Source: an uncultured Chthoniobacterales bacterium
GTDB taxonomy: Bacteria; Verrucomicrobiota; Verrucomicrobiia; Chthoniobacterales; UBA10450
DNA: 14,283 bases
Direction: 5' to 3'
NCBI GenBank assembly: GCA_955652155.1
Contig: CATPAT010000279.1
Span: 1 to 14,283 of the forward strand
This document shows, piece by piece, positions 1 to 7,555 of this stretch. Position numbers and translations under genes: made by a program. Below the pieces are notes generated by a model. That model was not told where the DNA came from and did not search any database. It saw only the letters and a list, made by a program, of their open reading frames with translations. The first letter of the stretch is position 1, and each line of letters begins with the position of its first letter.

Positions 1-165
1 CGCCGTTACAACTTGGGTCGCGAATATTTAATCGAGGCCGCACGCGAACGCGCCAAAGAAATGGTGGTGTTCGCTGTCATCCTCGTCGCCGCGGCTTGGC
101 CAGTCATCTATATGATCGTGACTGTAGTGCAATTGCTTTACAAAGGTCGACCGCCGGATCGGTAG
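1..165 (+). CDS. C-terminal end of a membrane protein (5' end outside window)
   Basis: Frame 1 is open from the first base to a TAG at 163-165, giving 54 residues. A charged, helix-prone stretch (EAARERAKEM) leads into a hydrophobic segment of about 25 residues (VVFAVILVAAAWPVIYMIV and onward). A short basic tail ending KGRPPDR follows. This fits one transmembrane helix close to the C terminus with a cytoplasmic tail by the positive-inside rule. The family cannot be named from this fragment. The gene converges on the proline-catabolism gene with only 7 bases between stop codons, and no terminator hairpin fits there. The in-frame hydrophobic pattern and tight packing support a real gene, but the start is not visible. 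Confidence 0.6.
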   Translation, partial: RRYNLGREYLIEAARERAKEMVVFAVILVAAAWPVIYMIVTVVQLLYKGRPPDR

Positions 166-172
166 ATCCGAA

Positions 173-3100
173 TTAGCGCGGTCCGAGAAATTCGTCCCGG
201 TAGGGCGGCGTTGTTTCGGGTGCGAAACCGTGCCGGGTAATATTTTCGGTCACAACGCGCGGCACAACGAACTGCAGAAGATAATCGGCGCCGCCGGCTT
301 TGGTGCCGCCGCCGCTCATTTTGAATCCGCCGAACGGATGACGACCGACGACCGCGCCGGTGCATGAGCGATTGACGTAAACGTTGCCGGCGACGATCTC
401 CGCTTTAGCGCGCTCAATGTTGGCCGGACTCCGCGAGAAAAAACCGGCGGTCAGTGCAAATTCGGTGCTGTTCGCAATTTCAAACGCTTCATCGAGATCG
501 CGCGCTTTCATTACGCTGAGTACCGGGCCGAAAATTTCTTCGCACGCGATCCGGTTCTTCGGATCGACATTGGTGAAAATCGTCGGCGAAATAAAAAATC
601 CTTTTTCCGGAACGTCGCCGCGCTGGAAAGCGAGGCGCGATTCGTTTTTGCCGATCTCAATGTAATTGAGAATGTTTTTGTGCGCTTTGCCGTCAATCAC
701 GGGTCCGACCGTGATGCCCGGTTCTTCCGGATTTCCGACGCGCAAACTGGCGGCAGCGTTGAGCAGGCGTTCGATCGCGCGCGGATAAATTTCTTCCAAA
801 ATGATCAGTCGGGAACAAGCCGAACATTTTTGTCCCTGATAACCGAATGCGGAATAGATAGTATCTACAATCGCTTCGTCGAGATCGGCATCGGCATCGA
901 TGATGACTGCGTTCTTACCGCCCATCTCACAAATGACGCGCTTGAGTTCGCGCTGACCTTCCCGCGTTTTGCCGGCACTCTCCCAAATCTGCAAACCAAC
1001 TTCCCGCGATCCCGTGAACGCGATAAGATCGACGTCTTTGTGGTCGACCAGATGCGCGCCCATCACCGAACCTTTACCCGGGAGATAATTCAAAACTCCG
1101 GGCGGAACGCCGGCTTCTTCGAAAATTTCCATTAACATCGCGCCGATGACGGCCGATTGTTCGGCCGGTTTCATGATCACGGTATTGCCGGTGACAAGCG
1201 CGGCCGTGGTCATCCCGCACAAAATTGCCATCGGAAAATTCCACGGCGCGATGATCATGGCGACGCCGCGCGGCCAATAATGCTGATAACTCTCTTCGCC
1301 GAGCACATGCTGCGTTAGCCGCGGCCGGCCGATCAAGCGCATCTCGTGCGCATAAAACCGACAGAAATCCATCGCTTCGCGAATATCGCCGTCCGCTTCC
1401 GCCCAGGCTTTGCCGACTTCGAAAACTTCGAGCGCGGAGAGCTCAAAACGTCGGCGGTGCATGATATCGGCAGCGCGTTCGAGCAATCGGCAGCGCGTTT
1501 CAAATGACGTCCGACTCCATTTTTCAAACGCGTCGCGCGCTGCTTTGACCGCGCGTTCTGCTTCTGGAATTCCGGCTTCGGCCACGTGGCCGACGACGTC
1601 TTCGGGTGAGCTCGGGTTGATCGAAGCAATCGTTTTGTCGGTCCAAACTTTTTCGCCGTTGATTACGAGCGGATACTTTTGGCCGAGCTGGGTGCGCACG
1701 TGGGCGAGCGCTTCTCGCATTCGGTCCTGATTTTGTTCGTAAACGAAATTCACAAGCGGCGCGTTTTCATAAGTATCACCGGGCGGCGTATCGAGGGAAG
1801 CGCCGTCGCTGCTAACTTCGATGTGCCTCGCGCCGTTCGGACCTTGAGATATGAGTTCGGCTGGATCGCGCAATAATTTGTCTTCGGAAACGTTCTCCGA
1901 AAATTTAGCGCGAAGAAACCCTTCGTTCGAAGTGTTCTCGAGCAGACGACGAACGAGATATGACATGCCGGGCAAGAGTTCACCGACCGGGCAATATTCT
2001 CGGACCCGGTAACCCATCTCGACCAGCGCGCGTTTCACCGGTCCAGCCATACCGTAAAGCAATTGAAACTCGAAACGGGTGCGGTCGATTCCGAGCTGGT
2101 CGGCCAACGCCTGCGCATGCGCGATGCTGCGAACGTTATGCGACCCGAACGCAGCGGTGACGGTCGATTCATTCTCGAGCAAAATCCGCGTGAGCAATTC
2201 GAAATTCAGATCGCTCTCCGGTTTTTGGAGAAAGACGGGACAAGCCCATCCGTTCTGGCGCGACTTGATTTTTTCGAAGTCCCAATAGGCGCCCTTGACC
2301 AGGCGAACGGCGAAGCGCGTTCCGCGCGCGCGGCCCCACTCGAGGAGATCGAGCAAATCGTTTTCCGCATCGCGCAGATAAGCCTGAATGACAATTCCAA
2401 CGTGTGGCCAGTCGCGAAATTCAGTTTCGGTAAAGAGCGTTCTGAAAAGTTCGAGGGTCGCATTTTTGTGCGCGTAACTCTCCATGTCGAAGTTAACGAA
2501 CGCACCGAGCTCGCGTGCGCGTCGTAAAATCGGGCGCAGTTTGGGCGCGAGATGAATGATTGCGTCCGCCGGGTCGGCTGGATTCATCTGCGAATAAAGC
2601 GCCGAAATTTTTACGGAAAGATTAACGACCGGGAACAGCTCCGTGTTTTTGCCAAGCGGATCTGTCCAGCCGCGCGTTTCGCCACCGAGATGCTCGAGCA
2701 ATTCCAGACAACGACTGGCGTAATCGTTCGCTTCCTGTTCGCTTACGACTGCCTCGCCGAGAAGATCGACCGTAAAACCGATGCCCTCGGAGCGGCGTTT
2801 GCGGAGCATTTTCATGACGTCCTTCGGATTCCGTCCGGCGATGAACTGGCGCGCCATCCCGGATACGTTCCATCGCAGGAGCTGGCCGCTGACCCACGGG
2901 ACAATTTTTGCCGCGCGAACTCCGGTTCGAATCAACGGCGTGTAGCCGTTGCGCATGTCCGCGAAATATTCGTCGAGATGCTGGACGATATCGGTTCCGC
3001 GATGGAGCGACGCGAGAACATCAACGAACCGGAACAGTTGCACCTTGAAGTGCTCATCGCGCATTGAGAGCGCCATCATTCGCTGGTAAAAGCCGGCTTT

Positions 3101-3184
3101 ACTGAAGAGCGACTCCGGATGCTGGTCGACCAAATCGAATATGCGTTCGCCGCGTCGTTCGATTTCGGTCTGCAAAGCGCCCAT
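173..3184 (-). CDS. putA: Bifunctional proline dehydrogenase / L-glutamate gamma-semialdehyde dehydrogenase (PutA)
   Basis: This enzyme oxidises proline to glutamate in two steps. An FAD-linked proline dehydrogenase makes P5C, and an NAD-linked aldehyde dehydrogenase converts glutamate semialdehyde to glutamate. The N-terminal half (about residues 100-450) holds the proline dehydrogenase barrel, with LVKGAYWD around K297, then LLYGMA and REYCPVGELLPGMSYLVRR. The C-terminal half (about 500-990) is the aldehyde dehydrogenase, with APWNF (N649), FTGSREVG, EMGGKNA (general base E753), GQKCSA (catalytic C787) and EEIFGPV. All key residues are present. At 1003 residues with no N-terminal ribbon-helix-helix it resembles the compact, non-regulatory PutA class, so it is not expected to repress its own gene. 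Proteins of this class are peripherally membrane-associated and pass electrons to quinone. The ATG at 3184 lacks a clear Shine-Dalgarno sequence. No second proline gene is adjacent. Confidence 0.96.
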   Translation of the reverse strand: MGALQTEIERRGERIFDLVDQHPESLFSKAGFYQRMMALSMRDEHFKVQLFRFVDVLASLHRGTDIVQHLDEYFADMRNGYTPLIRTGVRAAKIVPWVSGQLLRWNVSGMARQFIAGRNPKDVMKMLRKRRSEGIGFTVDLLGEAVVSEQEANDYASRCLELLEHLGGETRGWTDPLGKNTELFPVVNLSVKISALYSQMNPADPADAIIHLAPKLRPILRRARELGAFVNFDMESYAHKNATLELFRTLFTETEFRDWPHVGIVIQAYLRDAENDLLDLLEWGRARGTRFAVRLVKGAYWDFEKIKSRQNGWACPVFLQKPESDLNFELLTRILLENESTVTAAFGSHNVRSIAHAQALADQLGIDRTRFEFQLLYGMAGPVKRALVEMGYRVREYCPVGELLPGMSYLVRRLLENTSNEGFLRAKFSENVSEDKLLRDPAELISQGPNGARHIEVSSDGASLDTPPGDTYENAPLVNFVYEQNQDRMREALAHVRTQLGQKYPLVINGEKVWTDKTIASINPSSPEDVVGHVAEAGIPEAERAVKAARDAFEKWSRTSFETRCRLLERAADIMHRRRFELSALEVFEVGKAWAEADGDIREAMDFCRFYAHEMRLIGRPRLTQHVLGEESYQHYWPRGVAMIIAPWNFPMAILCGMTTAALVTGNTVIMKPAEQSAVIGAMLMEIFEEAGVPPGVLNYLPGKGSVMGAHLVDHKDVDLIAFTGSREVGLQIWESAGKTREGQRELKRVICEMGGKNAVIIDADADLDEAIVDTIYSAFGYQGQKCSACSRLIILEEIYPRAIERLLNAAASLRVGNPEEPGITVGPVIDGKAHKNILNYIEIGKNESRLAFQRGDVPEKGFFISPTIFTNVDPKNRIACEEIFGPVLSVMKARDLDEAFEIANSTEFALTAGFFSRSPANIERAKAEIVAGNVYVNRSCTGAVVGRHPFGGFKMSGGGTKAGGADYLLQFVVPRVVTENITRHGFAPETTPPYRDEFLGPR

Positions 3185-3348
3185 AGCTAAAAACTAATCG
3201 CGCCCTACTGGGAGGTAAAGACGAAGGAATTCCAGAGAGGCCAAAAAAAATTCGTCGGGATACGGTCACCTTGAGGGCGAACTTCGAAGTGGGGTGTGAA
3301 AAGCCGCTCCAAAGCGGATTAGATTCAGGGAGCAGTTAGAGTGATTTG

Positions 3349-3388
3349 TCTGGCGGGCCCTGCAGGCCCTGGGCTCGGGCCCGTCAGG
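3349..3388 (+). other. Strong GC-rich hairpin in the leader of the aldolase gene
   Basis: Bases 3349-3360 pair with 3377-3388 in a 12-bp stem (core CGGGCCC/GGGCCCG, two G.U pairs) closing a 16-base loop. A competing stem, GGGCC (3355-3359) with GGCCC (3365-3369), would exclude the first. The segment after it is pyrimidine-rich (ATTTCTCCTTTT) but has no clean T-run, so it is not a convincing terminator. It lies about 64 bases before the chosen aldolase start. It may be an RNA leader element or an intergenic palindromic repeat. It matches no riboswitch class I recognise. Confidence 0.45.
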
Positions 3389-3442
3389 CAATTTCTCCTT
3401 TTGAGGCATTGGCATTTGCTGGGCGGGGTGAACTCGGTTAGC

Positions 3443-4305
3443 AAGATCGACATGCAGCGGCGCGATCAACGCCATGAGTTTGCAAGCGACAACACGGCGG
3501 CAATTTGCCCCGAAGTGTTGGCAGCGTTGGAAGAGGCCAATCAAGGCGCAGCCGATTCCTACGGCGATGACGAAGGGACAAGTCGCGTTCGAGAGTTGGT
3601 CCGGGATGTTTTCGAGACGGATTGCGACGCTTATCTGGTTTTTAATGGAACGGCCGCAAATGCGCTCGCGCTGGCGCAACTTTGCCAACCGTTTCACAGC
3701 GTCGTTTGTCACACTCACGCCCACATTCAGACTGATGAATGCGGTGCCCCCGAGTTTTTCACCCGCGGCTCAAAGCTGCTTCTAGTTGGCGGTGCCGCTG
3801 GCAAGATCGACATCCACGAAGCGGACGCGATGATCGCGCCTCAGCCCCAGGTGCACGCGCACAAACCGCGCGTCATCAGTGTGACCCAAGCGACCGAGTT
3901 TGGCACGGTTTATACTCACGCTGAAATCGAGGCCATCGCAGAGCTCGGGCGAAAGCGCGAAATTTTCGTGCACATGGACGGCGCACGATTTGCCAATGCC
4001 GTTGCCGCGCTCGGTTGCTCGCCTAAAGAAATTACGTGGCAAATTGGCGTGGATGTTCTTTGCTTTGGCGGGACAAAGAATGGCGCCGCCGCGGCGGAGC
4101 TCGTGATATTCTTCAAAAAGGAGCTTTCTTTTGAGTTCAACTATCGCCTGAAGCAGGCTGGCCAGCTGGCATCCAAGGCGCGATTTTTGGCGGCACAATG
4201 GCTCGGCCTTCTAAGCAATGACGTTTGGCTCCGAAACGCGCGGCATGCCAACGTCACCGCCTCCAGATTGGCCGACCGCCTTCGTGCTGCCGGAAAGATC
4301 GACAT
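3443..4305 (+). repeat. Three copies of an over-represented word, AAGATCGACAT, in the aldolase gene
   Basis: The 11-base word lies at 3443-3453 (overlapping the ATG start at 3452), 3803-3813 and 4295-4305. Further copies are at 7937-7947 (dsbD), 10426-10436 (inside the minus-strand SDR gene) and, reversed, 12156-12166 (broken epimerase). Five of the six extend to AAGATCGACATC. It reads KIDI/KIDM in four copies but MSIL and VDL in the other two, so protein sequence alone does not account for it. Function is unknown; the copies may simply reflect codon preference. Confidence 0.4.
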
Positions 4306-4486
4306 CGTGCTTCCCGTTGAAGCAAATGCTGTCTTCGTCCGCCTATCCGAGCAACTCGTGCTCGATTTGCAGTCGCGGGGCTGGCATTTTTACAAGTTCA
4401 TCGAGCCCGATGTTTATCGTCTGATGTGTTCATGGACAACGACTGATGCGGAAATCGACCGGCTCACCGCTGATATGTTGCGTTGA
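3452..4486 (+). CDS. Threonine aldolase family PLP-dependent lyase (beta-eliminating lyase superfamily)
   Basis: This is a predicted cytosolic fold-type I PLP enzyme of the low-specificity threonine aldolase type, which cleaves beta-hydroxy amino acids such as L-threonine to glycine and an aldehyde. It opens with the family hallmark FASDNTAAICPEVLAAL, followed by the SYGDDEGTSRVRELV segment. FNGTAANALAL forms the cofactor phosphate region, HMDGARFANA supplies the aspartate that contacts the pyridine ring, and FGGTKNGAAAAE carries the Schiff-base lysine (K209). At 344 residues it has normal family length. The frame stays open upstream to a GTG at 3341, but those 37 codons resemble no aldolase and contain the leader hairpin. 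I therefore chose the ATG at 3452. A GTG at 3428 preceded by GGGCGGG is an alternative. It is divergent from putA and may be co-transcribed with the lipoprotein 26 bases downstream. Exact substrate preference cannot be read from sequence. Confidence 0.9.
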   Translation: MQRRDQRHEFASDNTAAICPEVLAALEEANQGAADSYGDDEGTSRVRELVRDVFETDCDAYLVFNGTAANALALAQLCQPFHSVVCHTHAHIQTDECGAPEFFTRGSKLLLVGGAAGKIDIHEADAMIAPQPQVHAHKPRVISVTQATEFGTVYTHAEIEAIAELGRKREIFVHMDGARFANAVAALGCSPKEITWQIGVDVLCFGGTKNGAAAAELVIFFKKELSFEFNYRLKQAGQLASKARFLAAQWLGLLSNDVWLRNARHANVTASRLADRLRAAGKIDIVLPVEANAVFVRLSEQLVLDLQSRGWHFYKFIEPDVYRLMCSWTTTDAEIDRLTADMLR

Positions 4487-4512
4487 CGAAAGTCATCTGT
4501 ATAGAGAGCGCA

Positions 4513-4974
4513 ATGAAGTTGAGCAGCTGGGCCATCGTCGCGCTTACCATCGGCTCGGTCGGCTGCGAAACAGCGCACAACGTTGGCCACACACTTACCC
4601 CTCCAGTGCGTTACGTTTTTCACGAGCCAGAGCCTACACCCACCGCAAATACGTCCGATGTGACAAATCCCGGCCGGCCGGTCGCGACTCCTTCTCCGAC
4701 CGCCAGACCGGGCGTGGCGTCACGCAAATCAAAGCAACCATCGGCGACGACACCGGCGGGAGTCGCCGCTAAAAAGGCGTCCCCAAAACCTTCGCCATCA
4801 ACTCAAAAATCCGCGAGCGCTACGCAGTTTCCAGTGGCAAAACCGGTACCGGGCAGACCCGGTCTCGTTTTTAACCCATTCAACGCGAACGGGGGATACA
4901 TTGACGTGAGTGGTTACGCGCCGGGGAGTAAAGCAAAAGATCCCGATTCTCAGCAGATCTTCGTGGTGCCTTAA
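4513..4974 (+). CDS. Small proline/threonine-rich lipoprotein
   Basis: This 153-residue protein has a lipoprotein-type signal peptide: MKLSS, a hydrophobic core AIVALTIG, then SVGC with the probable lipidated cysteine C18. The lipobox is imperfect (Ser at -3, Val at -2). The middle (about 35-115) is a low-complexity Pro/Thr/Ser/Ala/Lys stretch, likely an extended linker. The last 40 residues look folded: RPGLVFNPFNANGGYIDVSGYAPGSKAKDP, then QIFVVP. From memory, similar GYVDVRGFPPG...KIFLVP endings occur on small exported Verrucomicrobia proteins; this recollection is unverified. I chose the ATG at 4513, preceded by AGAGAG, over a TTG at 4483 that overlaps the aldolase stop and would spoil the signal peptide. 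Function is unknown. Confidence 0.75.
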   Translation: MKLSSWAIVALTIGSVGCETAHNVGHTLTPPVRYVFHEPEPTPTANTSDVTNPGRPVATPSPTARPGVASRKSKQPSATTPAGVAAKKASPKPSPSTQKSASATQFPVAKPVPGRPGLVFNPFNANGGYIDVSGYAPGSKAKDPDSQQIFVVP

Positions 4975-5150
4975 GTCGATGCGGTGAACGCTGCGATCGC
5001 TTGTGTTCGAAGCCGAAAGTGACGGGAGGTTCGCATGTAGAAAAACGCGCGTTGTAGGGCAAGCAGATGTTTCCACGAGCTCGCGGCGATTTCGGCAGCA
5101 TTTTGCTGTGTCCACGCATGGATATTGCTTTTCTGAAACGTATAGAGAAT

Positions 5151-6593
5151 ATGACTCAACGGGACGCTGTTTTTACTTCAAGACGCTCCATCTTCGCCGG
5201 CGCCAGACTGTGCGGTTCATTCGTTGCCATTGCCGCCACCTTTGCGGTGGCGGTCGGAATCTTTGAACCGCGGGACACGAGCGCTTATACCCTCGAAGGA
5301 CCCAAATGGCCGAGTGGAAGCACTCCTGTGATGCAACTCGAGCTCGGGAACCCTGGCCGCACCCTTCTCGATGGCAATACTTCTTGGAACACGGCCGTTG
5401 CCCCGGCCCTCGACATGTGGAACCAGGTTGTCGGCCAGATGCAATTCGGACGCGTGATGAACTCCACTGCTGCCGTGGCATCCGGCGACGGCGTTAATTC
5501 AATGGCTTTCTCGAACACAGTCTTCGGACAGAGCTTCGGCTCAAACACGCTGGCACTGACTTATTACAGCTATTCGGGTTCGACGATGTTCGAAGCCGAC
5601 ATTTTGTTTAATACGGCGCAGTCATTCGATTCGTATCGGGGGCCATTGCGCTCCGGTTCGTACGACCTTCGACGCGTAGCGCTACATGAACTTGGACATG
5701 CGCTTGGCCTCGGCCATCCCGATCAAGCCGGCCAACACGTGTCAGCGGTGATGAATTCGATCATTAGTAGCATTGACGCATTGACCGCAGACGACATTGC
5801 CGGCGGCCAATCGCTCTACGGCGCGGCCACTTCTCCCACACCAACTCCAACGCCTTCACCAACTCCGACACCAATGGCGACCCCAACCCCAACAGCCACT
5901 CCAGCTGCGACGCCGACACCAACGCCTACGCCTGCTGCAGGCCCGGCTGTAATGTTGAGTCCCGCGCCCGGAACTACTTTCACTTCTTTCAGCGTGACCT
6001 TTAGCTGGAGTGCCGGTGGCGCTACCGCTTATGCACTTCTGGTTGGAACCTCTCAGGGCGGTAGCGATATCTACAACGCAGGGCCCATCAGCGCACTTTC
6101 GGCGACTTTGAATCAGATGCCGACCGATGGGCGAACTATTTACGTGTCGCTCTACTCCAAGGTTAACAATTCGTGGGTCGCAAATAAGTACACCTACAAG
6201 GCTTTCAATTCCTCTGGAACGCCTACGCCCACGCCGACTCCAACTCCGACAGCAACGCCTACACCTTCTCAGCTGGTAGTAACACTTTCGGCGGCTCCAA
6301 CTAGTATTCGAAGTGGAGGTACGGCGGTCTTTACTGTGTCGGCGTCCTCGACTGTGTCGACTGCAACCACGGTGAACTACAGCATGAGCGGCAGCGCCGT
6401 TTTGGGTAGAAACTACTCGCTGAGCGGAATGCCGGGGCAGTTCACGATTCCAAGCGGTGCTAGCTCGGCGACCGTGGTCCTGACCCAACTGACTGTAGGG
6501 AGTCTGGGGAAGACAGCGATCATGAACCTTCAATCTGGCGCTGGTTACTCGCCGTCCGCGTCCACCAGCGCTTCGGTTTCCATGCGGAAATGA
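5151..6593 (+). CDS. Secreted matrixin-like zinc metalloprotease with PT linkers and beta-sandwich modules
   Basis: This is a predicted exported metzincin endopeptidase of 480 residues. The N terminus has an export signal (SRRSIFAGARL, then a hydrophobic stretch to about residue 40). The SRR is reminiscent of a Tat signal but is not a full match. The catalytic domain follows directly (about 45-225): HELGHALGLGH supplies zinc ligands H179, H183 and H189 plus E180, and AVMN gives the Met-turn M201. A first PT-rich linker (228-264) joins a fibronectin/Ig-like module (about 266-350; SPAPGTTFTSFSVTFSW...IYVSLYSK). A second PT linker (357-373) joins a Calx-beta-like C-terminal module (about 374-480). 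No cysteine-switch propeptide is visible, and no cysteine remains after the signal. I chose the ATG at 5151 (AGAGA just upstream); ATGs at 5067 and 5118 are alternatives. A secreted companion follows 22 bases later. Substrate is unknown. Confidence 0.88.
   Translation: MTQRDAVFTSRRSIFAGARLCGSFVAIAATFAVAVGIFEPRDTSAYTLEGPKWPSGSTPVMQLELGNPGRTLLDGNTSWNTAVAPALDMWNQVVGQMQFGRVMNSTAAVASGDGVNSMAFSNTVFGQSFGSNTLALTYYSYSGSTMFEADILFNTAQSFDSYRGPLRSGSYDLRRVALHELGHALGLGHPDQAGQHVSAVMNSIISSIDALTADDIAGGQSLYGAATSPTPTPTPSPTPTPMATPTPTATPAATPTPTPTPAAGPAVMLSPAPGTTFTSFSVTFSWSAGGATAYALLVGTSQGGSDIYNAGPISALSATLNQMPTDGRTIYVSLYSKVNNSWVANKYTYKAFNSSGTPTPTPTPTPTATPTPSQLVVTLSAAPTSIRSGGTAVFTVSASSTVSTATTVNYSMSGSAVLGRNYSLSGMPGQFTIPSGASSATVVLTQLTVGSLGKTAIMNLQSGAGYSPSASTSASVSMRK
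5832..5940 (+). repeat. First PT-rich coding repeat (linker) in the metalloprotease
   Basis: About 36 codons read almost entirely Pro, Thr, Ser and Ala (SPTPTPTPSPTPTPMATPTP and onward). The codons are mixed (CCA/CCG/CCT/CCC, ACT/ACG/ACA), so this is a degenerate hexanucleotide-type repeat, not a perfect microsatellite. It separates the protease from the first beta-sandwich module. Length change in 6-base units would keep the frame. Confidence 0.85.
6219..6269 (+). repeat. Second PT-rich coding repeat (linker) in the metalloprotease
   Basis: Seventeen codons read TPTPTPTPTPTATPTPS and separate the fibronectin/Ig-like module from the C-terminal Calx-beta-like module. It is the same type of degenerate Pro-Thr repeat as at 5832-5940. 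Such linkers are common in multidomain exported proteins and may be O-glycosylated; glycosylation here is speculation. Confidence 0.85.
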
Positions 6594-6615
6594 CGAATCA
6601 ACTTTCTTGAACCAC

Positions 6616-7203
6616 ATGAAAATTAAAAATCTTCTTCCTCTCACATTAATCGGTATCGCGTTTGTCCGTGTCACGGCCACAACCGTGGTTCCGCCGACTT
6701 TTGAACAATTGGTTCAACAAGCTGAATTAATTTTTCAGGGGACGGTGACGGATGTTCGCTCCGTTTGGGAAGGCGAGGGCGCCCAACGGCACATTGACAC
6801 TTACGTCACGTTTCAAATCGGGGAGAATGTGAAAGGTAACGCAGGTTCCTCTTATACAATCCGGATGCTCGGCGGAACAGTGGGCGACGAAACCATGGAA
6901 GTGACCGACACCCCCAAATTTAAAGTGGGCGATCAAGACATTCTTTTCGTCGAGCACAATAATCAGCAATTCGTTCCGCTAGTCGGAATCAATAACGGCC
7001 GTTTCCGGGTCCAGCATGATGAGCAGACGTGCCGCGATATCATGGTGAATGGTGACGGTGAACCGGTTCGTGACCTGTCGCAGCTCGGCCATAATGAGGA
7101 AGCGGCGACAACTGACGATGTCAGACAGGCGATCTCTCCGGACGACTTGAAGTCGTCAATTCATCAGCAACTTGGCGCTCGATCCAATCTTTCCGCGAAG
7201 TAA
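6616..7203 (+). CDS. Exported protein of unknown function, companion of the metalloprotease
   Basis: This 195-residue protein has a Sec-type signal peptide (MKIKNLLPLTLIGIAFVRVTA, cleavage probably near residue 21). The mature part begins TTVVPPTFEQLVQQAELIFQGTVTDVRSVW, then IDTYVTFQIGENVKG, a glycine-rich IRMLGGTVGDETMEV, FKVGDQDILFVE and a PLVGINNGRFRVQ segment. The hydrophobic alternation suggests a small beta-rich domain. The last 60 residues are polar and probably disordered. No catalytic motif is visible. There is one cysteine in the mature part (QTCRD). It starts 22 bases after the metalloprotease stop, so co-expression is likely. I recall similar FQGTVTDV...LGGTVG proteins beside bacterial matrixins but cannot verify this. 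The ATG at 6616 gives a clean signal peptide; a TTG three codons upstream is less likely. Confidence 0.8.
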   Translation: MKIKNLLPLTLIGIAFVRVTATTVVPPTFEQLVQQAELIFQGTVTDVRSVWEGEGAQRHIDTYVTFQIGENVKGNAGSSYTIRMLGGTVGDETMEVTDTPKFKVGDQDILFVEHNNQQFVPLVGINNGRFRVQHDEQTCRDIMVNGDGEPVRDLSQLGHNEEAATTDDVRQAISPDDLKSSIHQQLGARSNLSAK

Positions 7204-7260
7204 TTCGCGCTTGCATCGTCGATTGTTCACCACGCTGAACGCACCCTGAGCGGGTCGATC

Positions 7261-7503
7261 TCAGCGACGCCCGACCGCGTCTTTGAGGTCGTCGTCTTTT
7301 CTCTGTTGCTGAATTTTTTGAATGACCGAATGCGTCGTGTCGAGAGAGTGCTTGGCCCAATCGTGTTCGTAGGTCTGTCTCGGTGACGGAGCTGACTGGG
7401 CGGAAGTTTCGGCCACTGCCGGCTTTTGCTCACCGCGCTTTTGGAGAAGGAATAGTCCACCGCCGATTCCGGCGACAACGAGAAATGTCAATAGACCTCG
7501 CAT
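7261..7503 (-). CDS. Small single-pass membrane-anchored protein of unknown function
   Basis: This 80-residue protein begins MRGLLTFLVVAGIGGGLFLLQKRGEQ. That is one N-terminal transmembrane or uncleaved signal-anchor helix (about 4-20) with a basic flank. A short Ala/Ser/Pro-rich linker and a polar helical tail (YEHDWAKHSLDTTHSVIQKIQQQRKDDDLKDAVGRR) follow. I chose the ATG at 7503. A longer in-frame ATG at 7545 would add MRQRLWLGACCKEG and run into the dsbD leader. It is divergent from dsbD, about 52 bases apart at the chosen starts, and convergent with the gene ending at 7203. No family is recognised. The hydrophobic/charged layout and placement argue it is real, but it is short. Confidence 0.62.
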   Translation of the reverse strand: MRGLLTFLVVAGIGGGLFLLQKRGEQKPAVAETSAQSAPSPRQTYEHDWAKHSLDTTHSVIQKIQQQRKDDDLKDAVGRR

Positions 7504-7555
7504 GCCCTCTTTGCAGCATGCGCCGAGCCAGAGTCGTTGCCGCAAACTTCGGTCA

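Noticed and set aside
3266..3724. 152-codon open frame on the minus strand over the aldolase 5' region
   Set aside because: It overlaps the real aldolase frame and its leader hairpin, has no recognisable domain, and its residue composition (Arg/Cys/Pro-rich) is typical of an antisense shadow.
4975..5150. Possible promoter or degenerate repeat (GTTGTAGGGCAAGCAG) between lipoprotein and metalloprotease
   Set aside because: No -35/-10 pair with acceptable spacing was found, and the word has no second arm or copy in the window. I see nothing firm in these 176 bases.
5856..6680. 274-codon minus-strand frame opposite the metalloprotease C-terminal half
   Set aside because: The product is Arg/Ser/Gly-rich and arises from the reverse complement of the PT repeats and beta modules. 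There is no signal, domain or ribosome-binding site.
7204..7260. Possible terminator between the companion gene and the small membrane protein gene
   Set aside because: Only a 5-bp GCTGA/TCAGC pairing across a long loop is visible, with no T-run on either strand.
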